64,000 bases of DNA from Cyanophora paradoxa (Eukaryota; Glaucocystophyceae; Cyanophorales; Cyanophoraceae). Below, piece by piece: positions 21,027-33,000 of the stretch. Both the position numbers and the translations under genes were made by a program. The stretch spans positions 62,001-126,000 of the forward strand of contig QPMI01000173.1 of the NCBI GenBank assembly GCA_004431415.1, given 5' to 3'. The first letter of the stretch is position 1. Every line of letters begins with the position of its first letter. The notes below the pieces were generated by a model that did no database searches, was not told where the DNA came from, and saw only the letters and a list, made by a program, of their open reading frames with translations.

Positions 21027-24000
21027 TCACAATTTGATAAACATTGTCGATTGGTCATTAGGGGCGACGGAGCTGGCGCTGTCGTCCTGGCCACTGCTGG
21101 AGGCCGTCGAAGTGTGCAGGAAGACGGGGCGGTCGGTCGGCCCCGCCATGTTCGAAGGCAGGTTCGAGCCGAGGCCGTAGCTGTAGGCGTAGCGGCTGGT
21201 GGCGACACTTATGGGCGGCCTCCGGGGGGGTGGCGAGAGGGACCGCGTGGCCGCCGCGCTGCCCCCGGCTGCCTCCAAGTGGGCCGAGCCACGGCGAGCG
21301 TTCTTCCGCGCGGCCTCCGAGCTCGAGAGCGCCCTCGCGCTCGAACTCGCCCCCGGCGCCGGCGCCGGCGTCGGACCAATGTCGTAGAGGTGAACGAACC
21401 TGCCACCATCGGCACCGGGGCCGCCCGCTCGGGCCTTGTAGTCTCCGAATTCGAAGCTGTTGCTGCGCCGGCGGCCGCCCCTTGCAATTGCCGGCTTGCA
21501 GTCGCCACTCTCTGAGCCGATCGAAGTCGGCGTCGAAGTCGCGCCTTTCGTCGCCGCGGCCGAAGGACGCTCCCCTCCGAGCCCCGCGTTCGCCCCGATC
21601 GCGATCGACGCCTCCGAGGGCGGCCCCGCGGAGCCCTCCCGCCGCCGCTGCCAGGGCTCCATGGTCAGGGCACATGATCAGGGCAGGGCGCGAATAACAA
21701 GTGCGCCGGAGCAGGCGAGCGGACCCGCATGAAGGCGTGGGCGGTGACAGCTGCGATCGCTATCTGGCCGCCGACCTGCACGATTGCAGATCCGATTCGA
21801 CGTCAACCGGCAAATATATATATATAGCAAGGCGGCGCCTGGCGGGCGGCATCCATCGAGCCGCTGAGCTTGAGACGCACTGCGATTGCGGTCTGGGTGA
21901 GGGAGGAGAGGTCCGCCAGCATGTCGGCGATGGAGGCCTTCACCTTGCGGTACACCTGCGGCAGGGCGCCCGTGATCAGAGTCGTCGGCCCCGCAGAAGT
22001 CGAAGCTCGGGGGGGCCAACGCTCGAGCTGCAGGGCGGACCATGACGTAAACGTTGTCGACGTCGAAGCGGACGCGAAAGTTGACCGACTCGCCCGCGCA
22101 CTCCGCGTCCGACAGCGGCTTCGTGAAAGAGCAGAGTCCCTGCCGCGCCGGCGCCGCGGCGCCGGCTCGCATGAGCGGCCCTGCAGGGCGGGGCCCCTCA
22201 CGCGACCGTGAATGCAAAGATAACGCACGAAGCTCCCCTCGCCGCGCTCGGCGACACGGTTGTCCGCGGCCCGCAGCGCCGCGTCGTAGCGCGGCTCGCC
22301 GTCGCGTACGTCCTGCGCCACGTTGACATTCGGAGAGTGGCGAGCGGAAGGTTTCGATCATGAAGCCGGGCTGGGGGCGCGCGGGCGCGCCTCGAAGTGG
22401 AGGGGGAAGAGGGCGACGGGGACAGTGACGGGGAGGGTGCCGCGGAAGGCCGAGAAGGCCGCCTCCGAGCTCGGCACGACGACCCCCTCGATGGAGAGGT
22501 ACGAGGGGACCTGCGCGCGCGCGAGCGTGGACGGGACCCCGATGGTGAAACCCGCGTCAACGTCGCACAGATTCGAAGTGCGTCTTATTTGTATTCGGAT
22601 ATCGGGGTGGGCCGGGGACGGACGTGGACGGCGAAGTTGACGGCGACGGCGAAGGCGAGGCGGGAGACGAGGCGGAAGTCGACGGAGGCGTTGCTCGCAG
22701 CGAGCAGGCGGCACCGCACGCACCGCCAGCTCACGAGGCACGTCCGCCGCGACGCGCTGTGCGAGGCCTCCGCGGCCGGCGCCGGCGCCCCCTCCGCCGG
22801 CCCGATGCCGGTGATCGAGACGGCGACCCCCTCGCGCCCCGCGAAGCGCGTCCCGTTTGAATTCGGTACCGCGGCTGCGGACTGCTGCACTATCTGGCAG
22901 GGGCCTGCGATCGAGCAGCCGCGCGATCATTGTTCGAGCCGATCGAGAGGTAAACGTACGCGTTAAGCTCCGGATCCTGAGCGCACCTCCGAAGCCGACG
23001 AACGCGGCGGTCACGTTGAACTCGCCCACAATGTCAGCGGCCGATGGCGAGGCGCCGGGCTGGAGAGTCTGGACGATCTGGAAGTTGGCGATCGACTGCG
23101 ACGAAATCAAAATATTCCTGGGGTTTAGCATACGAGCGAGAGTGCGAATCAAATCAAATGGAAGCGCTGAGCTCGAGGCGCACGAATTGAAGGAGGACGT
23201 AACCGGCTGCGATAACCGCGAGGCCGATCCCGACGAGCGTGAAGGCCGCGCCGAGCTTCGTCTGCTTCGCCTCCTCGCCTCCCTCTTCCGCCTCCTCGGC
23301 AGCTGCTTTTGCGGGCTGCGGCTGCGCCTCGCCGCGATTCATGACCTCCTCCCGCTTGGCCTGTATCTGGTCCGTGTAGAGGCGGTCGAGTTTGAGGAAG
23401 CGGGCGAGGCGCCGCTGGAGCCGCTCCTGTCGCGTGAGCTGCCGCGCTGCCTTCGTTATCGGCGGGGCCTGCGGGCGGTTGTGTGTCAGCTTCTTTAGCT
23501 TGCTCTGCACGTGCACGTAATGCAGATTTGCGGCCCCGATCGCGACGCCTTTGATCTTGCACCTTCATGTACGAGAAGAGACAGAAGCCGACGATGAGCA
23601 GAGCGATGCCAACACACACGACCAGCACCGCGAAAACCTGGCGCGGCCGTCAGCACTAGCGTCGCGGCACGAAAAGCTGATGAGCGTGGCTAATGCCTCC
23701 TTGTCGCTATCTAAATTATCAGCAATTATAAAAGCTCGTTGTCGGACTCGGCTCGGGGCGCACAAGGTAGAGCCGCTGCTCGGCGACCTCCTCGGTGCGG
23801 ATCTCCGCGCGGGTGATGTTTGCCCGCGTCGTGCCGTACTCGACGGCGTCGGTGAGGAACTTCATATCCGTGTCCTCCCGCGCTATGCGTTCGAAGATGT
23901 ACGCCGCCCGCAAGCGCCGGCGCCCGCCAGCGCTGCCCGAGCCGGCGGTCGAGCCGGCGCCGGTGCTGGCGATGGCCTCGGCGATGCTCTGCGAGATGAG

Positions 24001-27000
24001 CGCCCGGAAGGCGCTCACGTCGATCGGGTCGCTCGTCGCGATCGGGCAGAGCTGCGTCGCGCTGCACTGCGCACACTCCTCCGAGCCCGCCTGCGCCGCA
24101 AACGTGCCGGGCGGGCTGCGCACGCTCCCCCGTTTGCAGGCGCCCCGCGCCAGCATAGAGCGCGGCGGCTCGCACCACGGCTCGCAGTAGCTCAGGAGCA
24201 TCGATGCGTTCCTGTACGTTCCCTTTGCGCAAGGCTGCGGCGCTTCTCAGCATGCTCGCCGAAGGCGCCGCCTCGTAGCGAAATTCATTGGAGAATTCGA
24301 ATCATAAGCACCTCGCAAAACGTTTGGAGCTCGTCGGACACATGCCCAGTTGGGCATGGCGTGCATCCAACGGCGCCGGCGGCGGAGATTGTGTTGAAGG
24401 CGCACGGCTGGCATGCGAGGGTGCCATCGGGGAGGCTGCTACCGGCGGGGCAAGGCGAGCAGAGTGTGCGGCTCTCGTCAGAGACATGCCCGGCCGGGCA
24501 CTGCTTGCACAACGCGTCTGACGCCGGCAGCGGTAGCAAATGCAATCCTTAGTGCAAGCAAAAACCGATATTCGAGGCGATAGGGCCTCACCGCCGGGGA
24601 CGGAAGTGGTGAGCGCCGGACAAAGGACGCAGAATCCGGCGGCGGGGTACAGGCCCCCCTCGCAATCTTCCGCGTGACCAAGACTTGAGTAATCGGATTT
24701 TCGTGGAGTCAGACCCCCAAATTTGCTTACTTTTGCAGTCAGCGCGGTTCGCCGTCGGCACCTGCCCCGCCGGGCTGCGAAATGACGAATTCAGCGCTGG
24801 CAGTGCGCATGCGCGAGAGGAAGCGAATCGCCTGCAACATTAATATTGATGAGCCGCGATATGAACGAGCCGCACCAGGCCTCACACTCGGCACCTCCCG
24901 GCGACCGCGAGGCGGTGCCAGGACTGCAAGGAATGCAGCTGGTCGAGTTGCTCTCTTTCGGGCGGAAGAACCCCTGTCGAAAGAGAGTCGATAATGATCA
25001 CATATGCGTGGAGCGTTATACACGTATTGACATCCGCAAAGAGGATTTTTCAGCGCGCACCAGCGGGCAGGGCTGGCATGAGCGCCGGTCGGGTGACGAC
25101 GTGTATCCAGCGTCACACGCTTTGCACTCGAATGCGGTGCCAGGGTCCGGTGCGTACGTGTTGGGCGGGCACTGAGCATATGCGTAGCGAAGTCAGCTAT
25201 ATGCAAGCAAAGGAGTCTTTTTATGGGGCGAAGTCACCTTCAAGCAGGCCTGAGAGCCTTCCGGCATGTAGGAGCCTGGGCTGCACGGCACGCAATTGCT
25301 ACCGTCGTCCGCCGCGTAAGAGCCTAGGTCGCAGACGCGACAAACTTGGGAGCCGGCAGGCGCCCAGGTTCCCGCTCGGCAGGGCAGGCACATGTTGGTC
25401 TGAGGGGACTTGTACGAGCCGGGCTGACACGGGTTGCAGCGCGTCCTGGCGGGCACCGCGATCGATATTGGCAACAAGGCGGCGGGCGAACTTCGACGGA
25501 CGGACCGGTCCGAGCTCGAGATTTCCCCCGGGCCGCACTTCGTGCACGCCACCGCGCCCTCGTCGGCAGACATGTGACCCTCGTCACACATCCGGCACGC
25601 GCTCGTGCCGTTGAACTCGAACGTTCCTCGGGCGCACGGGGAGCACGTCACGCGGTCATCGTTGCTTTGCGTTCCCCGCGGGCTGCCCAAGCGAGATTAT
25701 GTATCAGGCGTCTCGGCGACGATGGTGCAAACAGATCTTGCGCACCACGGGTCACACTCGCTGCGCCCCGGGGCGTTCGCAAAAGTCCCGACAGCGCATA
25801 CTCGACATGATGTCATATTGGAGCCACGGAAAGTTCCGCTTGGGCAGGGGTTGCAGCGCTGGCGGGTCTCGTCTGGGATGGTTCCGAGGCCGCTGCTCGA
25901 ACAAATGAATACGATCAACGTATTTGTAAGATCCCATTTCTAGATCTTAAGCTTACGAACCAGCTGATGCAACTTGTCATTCCTAAATGCGGAGCATACG
26001 TATTGCCTGCGTGTGCACAAGAATCAACGCAATTCTTACACAGCGTTTCTATACTTGCGCCACGCACCAATGCAGTCTCGGCATCGCCACTCTTTCTCGT
26101 ACGTGCCGCGCGCGCACGGCACGCACGTCGCTGCATCCGCACTCGGGACCGTTCCCGGCGCGCACACTGTGTAGTTCCGGGATGCCGCGACTGCCGCCGC
26201 TCCCACCGGCACCCGCTGGCACGCGACCATCGGATCGTGGCGATACGTTCCCGCAAGACACGCTGCAGACATGAACAGAGATCAGTTCAACTCTAGAAGG
26301 AAATATAAACCCGTCGTGATCATGGCCAATTAGTTGTAGTCCCGGGCCGCCGGGATCCGGAGGCGCACGGGTGCAGCTCTGGCTGTCGCGGGCTGCTTCG
26401 TATCCCTCGGGACAGGTCGAGCAATTGGCGTGCCCCGGCGTAGACGTGATAGAATTCGGCGGGCACCTGAAAAAAAAGCGGTCAATGGTGTGCGTCGACG
26501 TCGTTTCGCAAGCGCTTCTATAGCTAGCTATAGATAGCGTTTCTGTATCGACCGCGAGACGCACGGTAGGCACAAGTCGCCGAGCTGGTAGCTCCCCGCG
26601 CGGCAGTCGACGCAGTGGGAGCGGATCGGAGACGGCACCTGCCCCTCGGGACACAGCTCGTACGCGGCGAAGCCCTCCCTGGCTGCAGCACGCTCCGGAA
26701 CGGGGGTGCAAATCGACATGCTTGCAGAGCGGTACGTCCCAAATCTGAACGCGATTGGTTGCGATCAGAGTCAAGGGAGGCGATGCTCAAGAGTTTGGGT
26801 TGTAGCGTACGGGCAGGGGTCGCAGGATTGTTGGTCAGCAGAGGCCGCGTAGCCCGCGTCGCACGGGCGGCAGTAGGCGGCCCCGACAGACGAAACGATC
26901 GAGTTCAACGGGCACTGCAGGCAGCTGTCTTCCAGCTGGAACTGACCTGCAAAGGCGGTAAGCGCACTCGTCCAGCAACTGCAAGGAACGGCGGAAAAAT

Positions 27001-30000
27001 GCAAGGTACCGGCGGGGCACGGCACACAGGTCGCCTTGATGCCGTCCGGGACCCATCCGTCGACGCAGGTGGTGTACGCCGCGCTGCCTTCTTGCGCTGC
27101 CGCCCGCTTGGGAACGGGGATGCACGTTGTGTTTGCCTCGCTTCGGTACGTGCCGGTGGGGCAAGGCTGGCATGTCTGAAGATCGGCCGCCGCGATATAA
27201 CCCGGTTGGCATGGCCCGCAAGTCGTTGAGCCGGGCATTGAGGCGACCGTGTTCAGTTCACAGAGCTGGCACTCGTCTCCAGTTTGGCGCATGCCTGGCA
27301 GAACGTCGGATGCTGCAATGGCAAGGATAGGACGAAAGATACGATATCAACATTTCTTACCTGCTGGGCACGCGATACAGTAAGACCGCGTTCCATCGGG
27401 AACATACCCATCTTGGCAAACGCTGTAATTCGCCGAGCCGGCCAGAGCTACGCTTCGGGCAGGGGCTGGTGCGCAGGTTGACATATTTCCATTCCGGTAG
27501 GTGCCCGGAGGACATTCGAGGCAGAGGCGCTGGTCGCTGGAAGCGAATTTCCCATCCGCACATGTCTCACACGCACTTGAGCCTTCGAAAGGTGCGATCG
27601 CGTTCAACCCGCACGGAACGCACTCGCCGGGCCTCCCCAGCTCGGCTGTACCCGCGCGGCAAGCGATGCAGGCCTGCGCGTAATCGCGTTCGAATCAGTG
27701 AGATCTAACATCGAATCTCGCGACAAACAACAGGAAGACGGCTGAGAGATGCGGGAGTACTCGCTCACTCTGCGGTCGGGTTCCGAGATTTCTCCTGTCT
27801 TACAGCGGATGCACCCACGCCCATCGGGCGAAGCGTGATCTGCGGACGTCGACACTCTGAACGCTGCAAAGATGAATAGATAAATACATGAGCCCTCGTA
27901 CCCTCGGGGCAGATAAGGCACACGCTCGCATTGGGGGGGACACCATAGCCAACCATGCACCAGGTGCAGCCGTCCTGCTTGTCGGTAGGAACTTGCCCCT
28001 GTCCGACGCGTGTGGATACGTATACTCTCTAAAGTCTACATTCAGGATCTTGCATAAAGACTCTACCTCTGGGCACGCAAAGCATGGTCCGAAGTGTTTG
28101 GATGGGGACCACAGGCTGCTTGGGCACCGCTCGCAGGGACGGTCCCGCGCAACTTGGTGGAAGCCTGCTTGGCTGCACAGATGGAACGCGGTATACATCA
28201 GCGAGCGTGCTCTCACGGATTCATGTTAACGTTAACGACCTCGAGGCCGCTGCACATCGATATCGATCTCAAAGTTCAATTCGATTTACCAAGCCGTGCA
28301 GCCTTCGTGCGTGTCGTCCGCAACCATGCCGGGGTCACTGCATTTGCGAAAGACATAAATAAACATAATCGCAAAAGCGTTCGATCAATGTCGATAACAG
28401 TGTTTCGGGGAATTCCGACTCTAAATCTTACGAACCAGTCAATGCAGCTCGACATTCCGATCGATGGCGCGTATGTGTTCCCTAATGCCATTTAATATTA
28501 AATATTAATTTTCAACAGATCGAAGAGGGGGAGCGATCCTTGAATGCAGAAATTGCGCACCAATGCAGTCTCGGCATCGCCACTCTTTCTCGTACGTGCC
28601 GCGCGCGCACGGCACGCACGTCGCTGCATCCGCACTCGGGACCGTTCCCGGCGCGCACACTGTGTAGTTCCGGGATGCCGCGACTGCCGCCGCTCCCACC
28701 GGCACCCGCTGGCACGCGACCATCGGATCGTGGCGATACGTTCCCGCAAGACACGCTGCAGACATGAACAGAGATCAGTTCAACTCTAGAAGGAAATATA
28801 AACCCGTCGTGATCATGGCCAATTAGTTGTAGTCCCGGGCCGCCGGGATCCGGAGGCGCACGGGTGCAGCTCTGGCTGTCGCGGGCTGCTTCGTATCCCT
28901 CGGGACAGGTCGAGCAATTGGCGTGCCCCGGCGTAGACGTGATAGAATTCGGCGGGCACCTGAAAAAAAAGCGGTCAATGGTGTGCGTCGACGTCGTTTC
29001 GCAAGCGCTTCTATAGCTAGCTATAGATAGCGTTTCTGTATCGACCGCGAGACGCACGGTAGGCACAAGTCGCCGAGCTGGTAGCTCCCCGCGCGGCAGT
29101 CGACGCAGTGGGAGCGGATCGGAGACGGCACCTGCCCCTCGGGACACAGCTCGTACGCGGCGGAGCCCTCCCTGGCTGCAGCACGCTCCGGAACGGGGGT
29201 GCAAATCGACATGCTTGCAGAGCGGTACGTCCCAAATCTGAACGCGATTGGTTGCGATCAGAGTCAAGGGAGGCGATGCTCAAGAGTTTGGGTTGTAGCG
29301 TACGGGCAGGGGTCGCAGGATTGTTGGTCAGCAGAGGCCGCGTAGCCCGCGTCGCACGGGCGGCAGTAGGCGGCCCCGACAGACGAAACGATCGAGTTCA
29401 ACGGGCACTGCAGGCAGCTGTCTTCCAGCTGGAACTGACCTGCAAAGGCGGTAAGCGCACTCGTCCAGCAACTGCAAGGAACGGCGGAAAAATGCAAGGT
29501 ACCGGCGGGGCACGGCACACAGGTCGCCTTGATGCCGTCCGGGACCCATCCGTCGACGCAGGTGGTGTACGCCGCGCTGCCTTCTTGCGCTGCCGCCCGC
29601 TTGGGAACGGGGATGCACGTTGTGTTTGCCTCGCTTCGGTACGTGCCGGTGGGGCAAGGCTGGCATGTCTGAAGATCAGCAGAGGCAACGTAGCCCGGAG
29701 CGCAGGGTGTGCAGATCGCTGCTCCAGGGGTCGAGGATATCGTGTTGAGAGGGCACGGTTGACAGTCATCGCCAGCTTGAAAGGTTCCTGAGAGGCTCGC
29801 GCCGTTGGCATGGCATTAATGAAGGTGCGAGCCGAACAGAGGGTCGCACCAGCGGAGCAGGGAGCACAGAAAGCCCGAGCTCCGTCAGGCACCTGCCCAG
29901 CAGTGCAGAAAGTGAAGTGGGCAGATCCAATGGGAGCTGCGGCCCTAGGCGGAACTGCGAGGCACGCCGGTGCGTCGCCGCTTCGGTTGGTGCCTGCGCA

Positions 30001-33000
30001 TGCCGTATGAATGTATATGGGCATGCCGTATCAGAAATCGGCTCATTATAAATGCGGCAGATTCCTATTTTAAATACATACACGCGTTCTCACCGGCGGG
30101 GCATTCGAAGCAGAGGCGCTGGTCGGCCGAGGAGAACTTGCCGTCACCGCACGGCACGCAGGCGGTGGCGTTCTCGAACGGGGCGACCTGGTTGGCCCCG
30201 CACGGCACGCAGTCTCCCGGTCGCCCCGACTCCGCCGTCCCAGGCCGGCACGGCAGGCACGCCTGCGCACGCGTCAGAACAAGACGCGCACGACAGAAAG
30301 CTGCAGTGCGGGCGCGCCTTGCGGTCTGGCAGGGAGTAGAATCCCGGTCCGCATCGAACGCAGCCTTCTCCATCCGGCGAGGCGTAGTCTGCGCCACGTA
30401 AGCGCGACCTCGCGCTATAGCTTCAGCTGTACAAACGGTGCTGGCGGCAGGCACCTTCTTCGCAGGGCACGCAGACGGACTCATTTGCTGGAACGCCATA
30501 CCCCGAGCGGCACCTGGCGAATTAAAATATCTCAGGGAAAGCAATTCCCAACGGGAGGGCGCGGGGCTGCGGACCACTGGCACTTGTCCTGCTTGTCTGA
30601 CGCCACCTGTCCCTGCTCGCAAATTTCGAAAATCGGTCAGACATCAAGCTAAGCGCATTTTCGACTTTTAATGTTTCAATTAATATAAGGATTCGTGCTC
30701 AGAAAGGAGCAGGTGCTTCTGCTTCGTCTGTCGCACCAGCGGACAGGAGAGGCAGGGCCCGAATCGGCCTGGGAGCGACCAAAGGCCAGGGTCACAGGGC
30801 TCGCATGGACCGTGAAGTACCGGTTGATGCCATCCTGCAGGGCTGCTGTGCGTTAAGAGATGTGATCTGAAATGTGTGTCGTATCCGAACAATGAAAGCT
30901 TAAGTCATCACCAAATTGAGCAGGCAGTCAGGTCGCGCGTTGGAGAAGACCCGTTCGGGCCTGTGGAGGAGGATCAATGTACACGTCAATTGAGACGCAG
31001 TTCGGCGTGCGGGATGAATTGTTTGCGCTCACAGAACAGGCAGTCGTCAAGAAGGCCCCCGGGGCTGAACTTGTTTGGAGGGCACGAGATGCACTGGAGC
31101 GGCTCTCGCTTGAGGAAAGTACCCGGAAAGCTGCGAAAAAGAAGTCGACCTCTGTGAGTTTTGCAGGAAACGCAGATCTAGAGGCGCTGCAGTATTAATG
31201 GAACGCCAACAGAAAGCCCACCAGGGCACGCATGGGAAAGTCCATTTTGCCTGCGGCACCGGGCGTGGGCGCAGGCGGATCGGAACATATACAGATACAT
31301 TATAGTGTATATTACATTTGTCTACAGATGCACCGACGGCGTGAAAAGGTTGCTGTCGCACGGCTGGCAGCGGTCGCCTGCGTTCAAAGAGAACGTGTGC
31401 TGAGGGCAGTCTGTGCGGCCGTACAGAAACAGTCAAATTGTTTTAGAGTCGAGAAGAGCAAAATTATTTGCGGGCGGGGTTGGGACCATAGCATGAATCG
31501 GCGCCCAGGCCTGAGAAGGTCCCGGCCTCGCAGACGGCGCACTCCGTGCTGCCCGCCTGCGAGAACGTGCCGTTGGGGCAGAGGGGCGCGTCCGTGTCCA
31601 GGAGCAAGCCCGGCTCGCTGGAGTAGCGGCCTGCGAGGGCGCGGACTCTCCGATAAGTCGCGTGGCGGACCCTCGAGCTCGAGCCGTTGCAGCGGCCGGC
31701 ACCCACGCACCGGCGGGGAGCGGAGTGCACAGATCGGCGATCGCGACCGAGCGGTTGAAGACAGCAGCCTGCAGCGGGGCCACCAACGTTAACGTACACG
31801 TTGTTGCGTGCAGTGTGAGGACCCGGGATGATTCGGGGAATCACTAGCCTCTCGCGAGATGGCCTATTGGTAGAACTGCCGCCTTGACACCCCTTAGTCG
31901 TTGGTTCGACTCCGGCTGGGTCCGGGTCGCAACGCGTCCATAACATGGGGGCTGCTAACGGACCTGGTTCGACTCCCGACGAGGGATAGACCGGGCTTCG
32001 AATCCCACGCGGGGCGCTAGGAAGCGCTGGCTGAGGGCCGCTGCATCGCGGTACCCCGATAAGCCCGGCACCTGCATCGGTGGCCGCCGAAGAGCCTAGA
32101 AACTGCGCGCACGGAAAAAAGCGGCAGTTGCGGCTGTGTGAAGTGGGTGTCACGTGCGGCATGTGACCGAGGTTGAGATCGCGAGTTGTGAGGTGAAATG
32201 CAGCAATGGAACCGCACGGAAGGATCTCGGGGTCGAGATCACCGTGGCGGGGGGGATGTTGCGTGCAGTGTGAGGACCCGGGATGATTCGGGGAATCACT
32301 AGCCTCTCGCGAGATGGCCTATTGGTAGAACTGCCGCCTTGACACCCCTTAGTCGTTGGTTCGACTCCGGCTGGGTCCGGGTCGCAACGCGTCCATAACA
32401 ACGTAGTCCGCTATCTAATTTTATAAGAAGGATTCTGGGCCCGGTACCTCCCAGTTCCAGCGCGACCCAGGGGGGCAGCCCGTCTGGAGCTTGATGACGT
32501 AGGCGGGATCGCTCACGACGAATACAACCTGCGAATCCGAAGCGCGAAAGTCAAAGGTTGAAGACGTTATTGCTACCCATTTTCTCCAAACACGAATCAC
32601 CGCACCCAGGAGAGCTCGGCAAAGGGCAGCGACGGGTCCCCCTCGAACATGCGCCCGCTCGAGAAGTCGTCGACGGTGGAGGCTGACAGGACGTTCGCGG
32701 GGAAGCTGGCCACCACGAGGTCCACGCGCACGCCCGCCGCGCCGAGCTCGAAGGCGGCCCCGTCGACGCCGCGGAGGCGCAGAAGCCGCGAGCCCGGGGC
32801 GCGCTCGGCCGCCCGCTTCATGCGGCGGCTGTGCACGTAACGCGGACGCGTCTCGCGGTCCGACGCGAACGTGAAGACGCGCGTGTTCGTCTGCGTATGC
32901 AGCTCCTGCGCCACGCTGCGCATGAGCGAGCAGGGGCGCCGTTAGTTCATGCGGCCGGGCGCGATCGTTCAATCGAGAAGGTACACTCGAAAAAACTCGA

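Larger units (their letters stand above)
24285..31790 (-). other. Array of ephrin-receptor-like (GCC2/GCC3) cysteine modules
   Basis: Roughly twenty short modules with the pattern CxxCxxGxxxxxxxxxxCxxC follow one another. Examples: CPNGTFSQAGSTEC and CEAGTFSGLGADSC (about 31550), CISCPPNKFSPGG (about 31080), CLPCRPGTAESGRPGDC (about 30250), CQPCPTGTYRSEANTTC (about 27150), CLECPPGTYRNGN (about 27500), CNPCQPGSYKSPQTNMC (about 25420) and CSPCPAGSSLPDGTLAC (about 24440). Protist genomes use this repeat in large secreted or membrane proteins; each module is held by disulfides. A larger unit of about 2.5-2.6 kb is itself repeated: GFHQ...CERC...FGPCFAC near 28100 is a paralogue of GWHQ...CEPC...FGPCLSC near 30750. 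One part of it is nearly identical between copies. Confidence 0.75.
31802..32400 (+). mobile_element. TRIM-like miniature LTR retroelement (599 bp) in an intron
   Basis: Two identical 144-bp direct repeats (31802-31945 and 32257-32400) start TGTT and end AACA, as LTRs do. They are flanked by the 4-bp duplication ACGT (31798-31801 and 32401-32404). The interior of 311 bp begins TGGGGG right behind the left LTR, as a primer-binding site would, and ends in the purine tract GGCGGGGGGGA before the right LTR. No gag or pol frame fits. The element lies in an intron of the giant gene on the opposite strand, between the exon ending WNWE (about 32450) and the exon AVFNRSVAIADLC (about 31760). Identical LTRs point to a recent insertion. 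Confidence 0.85.

Noticed and set aside
31855-31930. Functional tRNA-Val gene
   Set aside because: The T arm and anticodon loop look right, but the acceptor stem does not pair and the segment is part of two identical LTRs.
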